DNA from: an uncultured Collinsella sp.
GTDB taxonomy: Bacteria; Actinomycetota; Coriobacteriia; Coriobacteriales; Coriobacteriaceae
Direction: 5' to 3'
Length of the DNA: 10,925 bases
NCBI GenBank assembly: GCA_902470345.1
Contig: CABRGB010000056.1
Coordinates: forward strand, 1 to 10,925
Positions 6,835 through 10,925 of the stretch are shown one piece after another (within the stretch, counting starts at the first letter, position 1; each line of letters opens with the position of its first letter). The notes under the pieces were generated by a model. The model was not told the DNA's origin. It saw nothing but the letters and a program-made list of their open reading frames with translations, and did not search any database. Position numbers and translations under genes: made by a program.

Positions 6835-6872
6835 CCGTCTTTCCTTCCCGTTCCAAATTGACTACTTTCCGG

Positions 6873-6892
6873 GCACGCCGCTGCTGGCGTGC
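6873..6892 (-). terminator. GC hairpin after the synthetase stop (weak terminator candidate)
   Basis: The arms GCACGCC and GGCGTGC (7 bp, 6-base loop) lie one base past the TAA at 6894-6896. On the minus strand the stem is followed by CCGGAAAGTAG with no T-run, so partial read-through into the methyltransferase gene is expected. Nearby (6858-6868) is TTGACTACTTT, an 11-base match to the arms of the repeat at 9743-9847. Confidence 0.3.
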
Positions 6893-6893
6893 T

Positions 6894-9044
6894 TTAGTAC
6901 TGGCTCTCGTGCTTGCTAAAGAAGTCGAAGCGCGGGGGCAGCGGCTTCACGCGGTGCTCGCCGGGCTTCTCGCCCAGGCTCTCCACAAACTCATCCGTGG
7001 AGGCAAAGATGTTATCCCAGCTAAAGAAGGCGACCGGGTCAACGTCGAAGTACTCGCAGATGAGCTCGCAGCCGGCCGGCACGATGCCGTGCATGAGCAC
7101 GGTCGCTACGCGCAGCTCGGTAAAGGCGTCGACGAGGGCCTGCGTCATGGCGGCGTTGGCCGGCTCGCCCTCGAGCTTGTTGGCGGCCTTGGAGGCATCG
7201 CTCCAGCGCTTGTTGGCGGCGCGCAGGTAGTCGTCGCACACAGCGAGCGCTCGGTGCGTCTCGAACTTGTACATGGCCTGCTCAAAGGCGAGGGCCGCCT
7301 GCTGGGCGGCTTCGACCACGGTGTCAGAAGCGGCACCGGCGGGGATGCAACCGTTGCGATAGGGACTCTCGTCGCCCTCCTTGACGGCGACGCCGTAGAA
7401 GCAGCTGCGGGCCAGGCGGTTGAACACGCCGGTCAGCAGCGCGCTCTCCTTAAGGGCGGGGTCGATAACGCGCTTGTCGTCGCAGGCGTGCACCTCGTTG
7501 CCGTCCTTGTCCTTGCCGGTCACGCGCGTGTCGTATGCCTTGGGGCTAAAGCTCACCGGCTTCTCGGACAGGCCGAGCGACAGCCAATGCGCGCGCATCT
7601 GCTCGCAGGTGTAGTGGTTGAGCAGGTCGTCTGCCGGCGGGGGAGGAGTCTGCGAGGACGAGCTGGCCTTTTTGCCCATGTAGAGCAGGTGGTAGCAGGC
7701 GCTGACGGTGCTCTGCGTGAGGTTCCAGCCTAGGGCCTCCCACATGGCGGTCTGCGCGATGCAGTAGAAGTAGATGTTGTCCTGACCGATAAACTGGTAG
7801 ATCTGAGCGTCATCAGAGCACCACCAGTCGCGCCAGTCGAGCGAGCTGTGCTGGTAGGTGGGCGCGGGCACCTGCGTGGAGTCGGCAGCGGGCTCGCCCA
7901 TGAGGGCGGCATCCTGGGCGGCGACGCCCTCGGTCACGCCGGCGGCCTTGGCATCGCGCGCGAGCACGGTACGCGTATAGCTGATGGGCGCCCACAGGCT
8001 CTCGGGCCAGCACCAGCAGGTGACGTCGGAGACGCCATCGACCTCGGGCACCGGAACGCCCCAGTCGATGTTGCCGGTGATGCGGAAGGGCACGAGCGCC
8101 TTGCCGCTGCGGAAGCGCACGCCGCCGTTGGCGAGCACCGCATGGGCGTCGTCGCGCTCCTTCCAGCTGGGGAAGGTGACGGTAAAGCTGCTCTTGTTTC
8201 CCTCGGGCTCCAGCACGGTGTGCTCGGGCAGCTGGTCCTCGACGGCGTCGAAGGCCTCGCGGAACTTGTTCTGAATATAGAGCTGTGCCGGCAGCAGCCA
8301 CTCCTCCATGGTCTTGGAGACCACGGAACGAACCTGCGGGTTCTGGGCGAGCTTGGCGGTGTAGGTCTTCATAAAGTCGAGGTAGGCCGGCAGGTCGAAG
8401 TAGAGGTTGTCTACCGGGCGCAGCTCGGGCACCTCGCCGGTGAGCTGGCTCTTGGGCGCGATGAGCTCCTCGGGCTCAAACTGGTGACCCAGGTCGCACT
8501 CGTCGGCATAAGCCTTCTCGGACTTGCAGCCCTGGATGGGGCAGCGGCCGATCACCTGGCGGCCGTTGAGGAACGTGCCGGCCTTGGCATCGTAGAACTG
8601 CAGCGTGGAGCGCTTGGAGATGGTGCCCTGCTCGTGCAGGCGCTCGATAATCTCGGCGGTTACCTCGTTGTGAATCTGCGCAGCCGGCTCAAGTCCCGAG
8701 CCGCCGTAGATATCGCAGCTGATGTTGTAGTTGTTGAGGGTCGCGGCCTGGCGGGAGTGATTGGACTCGACATACTCGCCGATGGACTTATCGTAGCCCT
8801 CGTTCTCCTTGAGCTTGCGGTAGCTCTCCATGATGGGCGAGCCGTAGCAGTCGGTGCCCGAGGTGAAGATGACGTTCTCGCGGCCCAGACGGTCGCGCAG
8901 GAAACGGGCGAAGAAGTCGGCCGGGACAAAGACGCCGCCAACGTGGCCAAAGTGAAGGCCCTTGTTGCCGTAGGGCTCGCCGGCGGTAACGATGGCGCGG
9001 CGAGGCCAGCTGGGACGGTCGTTCATGGAGTATTTGGATGCCAT
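6894..9044 (-). CDS. metG: Methionyl-tRNA synthetase-like class I tRNA ligase, divergent
   Basis: A 716-residue class I aminoacyl-tRNA synthetase whose layout matches MetRS, which charges tRNA-Met with methionine. Visible: TAGEPYGNKGLHFGHVGG (20-37) holding the HIGH-type motif HFGH (31-34); FTSGTDCYGSPI (60-71), in MetRS usually GTDEHGTPI; a zinc-knuckle-like insert with Cys168, Cys173, Cys183 and His187; FEPEELIAPKSQLTGEVPELRP (189-210); NIDWGVPVP (325-333); and FIGQDNIYF (418-426). The anticodon-binding part has FNRLARSCFYG (541-551). The KMSKS loop is unusual: MGKKASSSSQTPPPP (456-470) reads KASSS, lacking the second lysine, and is followed by a low-complexity run. There is no C-terminal tRNA-binding EMAP-like domain. 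ATG 9044 has GAAGGAG four bases upstream; a longer upstream frame is Arg-rich non-homologous sequence. A second, standard MetRS elsewhere in the genome cannot be excluded. The RNA methyltransferase gene follows in the same direction. Confidence 0.85.
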   Translation of the reverse strand: MASKYSMNDRPSWPRRAIVTAGEPYGNKGLHFGHVGGVFVPADFFARFLRDRLGRENVIFTSGTDCYGSPIMESYRKLKENEGYDKSIGEYVESNHSRQAATLNNYNISCDIYGGSGLEPAAQIHNEVTAEIIERLHEQGTISKRSTLQFYDAKAGTFLNGRQVIGRCPIQGCKSEKAYADECDLGHQFEPEELIAPKSQLTGEVPELRPVDNLYFDLPAYLDFMKTYTAKLAQNPQVRSVVSKTMEEWLLPAQLYIQNKFREAFDAVEDQLPEHTVLEPEGNKSSFTVTFPSWKERDDAHAVLANGGVRFRSGKALVPFRITGNIDWGVPVPEVDGVSDVTCWCWPESLWAPISYTRTVLARDAKAAGVTEGVAAQDAALMGEPAADSTQVPAPTYQHSSLDWRDWWCSDDAQIYQFIGQDNIYFYCIAQTAMWEALGWNLTQSTVSACYHLLYMGKKASSSSQTPPPPADDLLNHYTCEQMRAHWLSLGLSEKPVSFSPKAYDTRVTGKDKDGNEVHACDDKRVIDPALKESALLTGVFNRLARSCFYGVAVKEGDESPYRNGCIPAGAASDTVVEAAQQAALAFEQAMYKFETHRALAVCDDYLRAANKRWSDASKAANKLEGEPANAAMTQALVDAFTELRVATVLMHGIVPAGCELICEYFDVDPVAFFSWDNIFASTDEFVESLGEKPGEHRVKPLPPRFDFFSKHESQY

Positions 9045-9125
9045 GGGACTCCTTCGCATATGGTGAGAGCGCGGCCGGGCGCGAGGCTCGGCGGCGCGGT
9101 GGTCAATTCGTGCATATCGTTCGAC

Positions 9126-9134
9126 ATTATCGCA
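9126..9134 (-). promoter_or_regulatory. Extended -10 promoter candidate for the synthetase gene
   Basis: On the minus strand TGCGATAAT fits TGnTATAAT with one change, about 80 bases before the ATG at 9044. The -35 box is poor. The leader between them is very GC-rich with no clear riboswitch. The position is back to back with the candidate promoter at 9163-9168. Confidence 0.35.
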
Positions 9135-9162
9135 CATGCGGACGGGTACGTGGCAGGGGCGC

Positions 9163-9168
9163 TATCCT
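9163..9168 (+). promoter_or_regulatory. Candidate -10 box (TATCCT) giving a leaderless message
   Basis: TATCCT ends eight bases before the ATG at 9177, so transcription would start at or within a few bases of the A of the start codon. AAGATGCT between them has no usable ribosome binding site. There is no good -35 box. The arrangement matches that before the gene starting at 5344. Confidence 0.4.
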
Positions 9169-9176
9169 AAGATGCT

Positions 9177-9746
9177 ATGAATGAGATTTCCAACATACAT
9201 GCGTTTGAGGACGAGGATTTTCTGCACGCCTGCTTTGTGTGGGGGATGGCCGTGCTTGGCGCATTTGCCGTGTGCCTGGTGCCGGTGTTTATGCTGCTGG
9301 GTGGGCCTGCGGACTTGGATGCGGCTGACGCGGGCGGCTGGACCACGGTCTTGGGCTGGATAGTCGGCTTGGCTGCGGTTTCGGCGGCGTCATTTGCCGT
9401 GCACGAGCTGGTGCACGGCGTGTTCTTTAAGTTGTTTGCGCCCGCCGGTGCGCATGTGACCTTTGGGGCAAATCTCGAAACCTGCATGATTTATGCCTGC
9501 GCCGAGGGCGTTGTGTATTCGCGCCGGCGGTACATGGTCATTTGCCTGGCGCCGACGGTTGTTTTGACGGCGGCGTTTGCCTTGGGCTTTGCGTTTTCGG
9601 GCTATCCGCTGCTGTGCTACTTGGCGGCTGGTCTGCACTTGTCGGGCTGTGTGGGCGATTGGTATTACGTGCGGACCATCCTGCGCGACCGTCGCATTGT
9701 CGCCTGCGAGGACACATCCTTTGGCGTGCGCTTTTTTGGTCAGTAG
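9177..9746 (+). CDS. DUF3267 family membrane protein, putative zinc metalloprotease
   Basis: A 189-residue membrane protein with four predicted helices (about residues 18-42, 55-78, 119-141 and 143-160). HELVH (76-80) at the end of the second helix fits the HExxH zinc site, and GDWYY (160-164) could supply the third ligand as Asp161, a layout like site-2-type intramembrane proteases. The conserved-looking block between them (FFKLFAPAGAHVTFGANLE, then RRRYMVICLAPTVVL) fits DUF3267, a family with no firmly established substrate. Proteolysis is therefore an inference from motifs. The start lacks a Shine-Dalgarno sequence but is placed right after a TATCCT hexamer, suggesting a leaderless message. 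The TAG stop lies inside the left edge of the inverted repeat at 9743-9847. The synthetase gene is divergent upstream, with no functional tie evident. Confidence 0.8.
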   Translation: MNEISNIHAFEDEDFLHACFVWGMAVLGAFAVCLVPVFMLLGGPADLDAADAGGWTTVLGWIVGLAAVSAASFAVHELVHGVFFKLFAPAGAHVTFGANLETCMIYACAEGVVYSRRRYMVICLAPTVVLTAAFALGFAFSGYPLLCYLAAGLHLSGCVGDWYYVRTILRDRRIVACEDTSFGVRFFGQ

Positions 9747-9847
9747 TCTTTTTGGGACGGGGCTATTTTGACTACTTTTTGGAGATGGGTATTTTTGACT
9801 GCTTTACGTCAAAAGTAGTCAAAATAGCCCCGTCCCAAAAAGACTAC
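9743..9847. repeat. Long perfect inverted repeat (37-bp arms, 31-base spacer)
   Basis: The left arm 9743-9779 and right arm 9811-9847 are exact reverse complements. The arms contain TTTTTGGGACGGGG and TATTTTGACTACTTTT. The 31-base spacer holds a degenerate third copy (9787-9805: GGGTATTTTTGACTGCTTT), so the right arm can pair with either the left arm or the spacer copy. The left arm includes the TAG stop of the preceding gene; the right arm ends 28 bases before queH. No T-run follows the right arm, so it is not a classic terminator. TTGACT (9768-9773), 16 bases, then TATTTT (9790-9795) is a possible promoter reading towards queH. It is most likely a dispersed palindromic element (REP- or MITE-like) or a structured RNA. 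Confidence 0.85.
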
Positions 9848-9875
9848 CCTGGGCAAGGATTGGGAGGAGATGTTG

Positions 9876-10451
9876 ATGAAGCCGTTGCTGTTGCATGCTT
9901 GCTGTGCGCCGTGCTCGCTTGAGCCGGTCCGCCTGCTGCGCGAGGAGGGGTTTGAGCCCACGATTTGCTGGACCAACCCCAATATTCAGCCGCGCGAAGA
10001 ATGGCAGCGCCGCCTGGACGAGCTGCGCCGGTGGTGTGCCGATGGCGACATCGAGCTCATCGAGGCGGGGGAGGACCGCGAGCGCTGGGAGGCCGGTGTG
10101 GCCCCGTTGGGCGCCGATCGACCCCGTCGCTGTCGCGCGTGCTATGCCCTACGCCTGGCCGAGGCGTGCCGCGTGGCCCGGGAACGCGGGTTCGAATATG
10201 TGGGTACGACGCTCGCCGTCTCGCCGTATCAGCTGTTCGATACCTGTAATGATGTGTTGGAGCGTCTGGCCGCCGCCCGCGGTCTCACTCCGGTGATTCG
10301 CGATTTTCGTCCGTATTATCCCGAGGCCACGCGTCGTTCGCGCGAGCTGGGCATGTATCGGCAGAATTACTGCGGTTGCCGATTCTCGGCCGTCGAGGCG
10401 GCCATGGACCGCGCCCGCATCCGCGACGAGCGCAAAGCCGCCAAAAAGTAG
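9876..10451 (+). CDS. queH: Epoxyqueuosine reductase QueH
   Basis: A 191-residue protein matching the QueH (formerly DUF208) family, which reduces epoxyqueuosine to queuosine at the wobble base of GUN-anticodon tRNAs, the last step of the pathway; it replaces the unrelated cobalamin enzyme QueG. The cysteine set that binds the iron-sulfur cluster and metal is visible: HACCAPCS at 7-14, CRAC at 86-89, and YRQNYCGCRFS at 161-171. The TTLAVSPYQ (111-119) and DFRPYYPEATRRSRELGMYRQ blocks are also typical of the family. An in-frame ATG at 9870 abuts the GGGAGGAG ribosome binding site; ATG 9876 has proper spacing and puts the HACCAPCS motif near the N-terminus as in relatives. queA follows after 64 bases. 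The TAG stop lies in a sequence that matches the left edge of the repeat at 9743. Confidence 0.95.
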   Translation: MKPLLLHACCAPCSLEPVRLLREEGFEPTICWTNPNIQPREEWQRRLDELRRWCADGDIELIEAGEDRERWEAGVAPLGADRPRRCRACYALRLAEACRVARERGFEYVGTTLAVSPYQLFDTCNDVLERLAAARGLTPVIRDFRPYYPEATRRSRELGMYRQNYCGCRFSAVEAAMDRARIRDERKAAKK

Positions 10452-10464
10452 TCCATTTGGGACG
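10447..10464 (+). repeat. Partial copy of the left edge of the 9743-9847 repeat
   Basis: AGTAGTCcaTTTGGGACG at the queH 3' end matches AGTAGTCttTTTGGGACG at 9742-9759 in 16 of 18 positions. In both places the TAG inside it is the stop codon of the gene just upstream. No right arm is present here. Confidence 0.5.
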
Positions 10465-10470
10465 TCAGCC

Positions 10471-10479
10471 TGCTAGGAT
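10471..10479 (+). promoter_or_regulatory. Extended -10 promoter candidate for queA
   Basis: TGCTAGGAT fits TGnTAnnnT and lies 36 bases before the GTG start, giving a leader of about 30 bases that contains the AAGGAG ribosome binding site. The -35 region is poor. queA may thus have its own promoter besides read-through from queH. Confidence 0.45.
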
Positions 10480-10515
10480 GTAGAGCGGACTTTAACTATA
10501 TAAGGAGTATCCGAC

Positions 10516-10925
10516 GTGTCTATGCGTACCGATGATTTTGACTACAACCTTCCCGAGGAACTGATCGCCCAGGCTCCTGCCGAGCCGCGCGACTCCTGCC
10601 GCCTGCTGGTGGTTGACCGCAAGGGTTCCGAGGCGGGGACGCCGCTGGAGCATGGCGGCACCGTTGAGCACCGCATCTTCCGCGACATCATCGACTATAT
10701 CGAGCCAGGCGACGTGCTCGTCATCAACAAGACGCGCGTGATGCCGGCCCGCCTGATCGGTCGCAAAGCCGGCTCGGGTGGCGTAGTCGAGACGCTGCTG
10801 CTCAAGCGCCGTGAGGATGCTGACCCGCTGGGCCATGTTTGGGAGTGTCTGGTCAAGCCGGGCAAGCGTCTGAAGCCCGGTGCTCAGATTGAGTATCGCG
10901 CCGGTGGCGCCCATGCGCCCGAGGG
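10516..10925 (+). CDS. queA: tRNA preQ1(34) S-adenosylmethionine ribosyltransferase-isomerase QueA (partial, 5' part)
   Basis: The first 136 residues are present before the window ends. QueA transfers and isomerises the ribosyl group of SAM onto preQ1 at tRNA position 34, making epoxyqueuosine, the substrate of QueH. Family sequence is clear: DDFDYNLPEELIAQAP (6-21), then RDSCRLLVVDR (25-35), HRIFRDIIDYIEPGDVLVIN (52-71), TRVMPARLIGRK (73-84) and GGVVETLLLKR (88-98). The residue after VIN is Lys where many homologues have Asp or Asn, a small variation. GTG 10516 is chosen as start because AAGGAG ends eight bases before it; the in-frame ATG two codons later would be 14 bases away. It follows queH on the same strand, with a candidate promoter of its own in the gap. 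Confidence 0.94.
   Translation, partial: MSMRTDDFDYNLPEELIAQAPAEPRDSCRLLVVDRKGSEAGTPLEHGGTVEHRIFRDIIDYIEPGDVLVINKTRVMPARLIGRKAGSGGVVETLLLKRREDADPLGHVWECLVKPGKRLKPGAQIEYRAGGAHAPE

Noticed and set aside
5830..6861. Long plus-strand open frame (about 343 codons) opposite the RNA methyltransferase gene
   Set aside because: Same reasoning: the minus-strand product has an intact SAM motif and both catalytic cysteines, while the plus frame looks like no known family.
9045..9125. Possible T-box leader in front of the synthetase gene (ACCACCGCG-like sequence on the minus strand)
   Set aside because: The leader is too short for a specifier stem and antiterminator, the full T-box consensus is absent and no terminator hairpin with T-run is present.
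7848..9170. Long plus-strand open frame (about 440 codons) opposite the synthetase gene
   Set aside because: It is antisense to a protein with clear motifs, has Gly/Val/Ala/Leu-rich low-information sequence typical of shadow frames in high-GC DNA, and has no ribosome binding site.
9743..9847. Reading the inverted repeat as a simple intrinsic terminator
   Set aside because: The right arm is followed by CCTGGGCAAGG with no T-run, and the spacer is 31 bases long; termination by some other mechanism remains possible.
9743..9847. Reading the inverted repeat as a CRISPR array or insertion sequence end pair
   Set aside because: There are no regularly spaced direct repeats and no transposase frame in or near it.
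10492..10914. Minus-strand open frame of about 140 codons at the right edge
   Set aside because: It lies opposite the recognisable N-terminal part of QueA, which has a proper ribosome binding site.

Overview
The window looks like chromosomal DNA from a high-GC member of the Coriobacteriia, with a Collinsella-like genome as the best guess. This is an inference from gene content (class III fructose-bisphosphatase, DegV, QueH in place of QueG), strongly GC-biased codon use with AT-rich gaps, AAGGAG-type ribosome binding sites, and TGnTAnnnT promoters that mostly lack a good -35 box. No 16S rRNA or other taxonomic marker is present. I see no tRNA, rRNA, CRISPR array, transposase or phage gene.

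Layout. Left part (1-2960, minus strand): a class III fructose-1,6-bisphosphatase gene (fbp) followed downstream by two GtrA-like membrane protein genes, the last cut by the window edge. A 320-base divergent gap (2961-3280) carries a 28-base palindrome just upstream of fbp. Middle (3281-5344): a DegV-family fatty-acid-binding protein on plus converges with a gene of unknown function on minus, probably a beta/alpha-barrel protein, across a shared hairpin terminator. Then (5536-6834) a 56-residue single-pass membrane protein on plus converges with a RsmB/RsmF-type RNA m5C methyltransferase on minus; a 9-bp inverted repeat ties the two 3' ends together. A divergent methionyl-tRNA synthetase (6894-9044, minus) lies upstream of the methyltransferase and may be cotranscribed with it.

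Right part (9177-10925, plus strand): a DUF3267 membrane protein with an HExxH motif, a perfect 37-bp inverted repeat, then queH and the 5' part of queA. QueA makes epoxyqueuosine in tRNA and QueH reduces it to queuosine, so these neighbours encode the last two steps of one pathway. With the tRNA ligase and the RNA methyltransferase, this half of the window is weighted to translation and RNA modification.

Most genes are ordinary housekeeping genes. The signals most worth a second look are: the 37-bp inverted repeat at 9743-9847, whose spacer holds a third degenerate copy able to compete for pairing and whose left edge recurs at the 3' end of queH, each time with the gene's TAG stop inside it; the palindrome upstream of fbp; two genes with no ribosome binding site but a -10-like hexamer 8-9 bases before the ATG (possible leaderless mRNAs); and the synthetase, whose KMSKS signature is degenerate. 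I did not find convincing evidence for a new multi-gene system.
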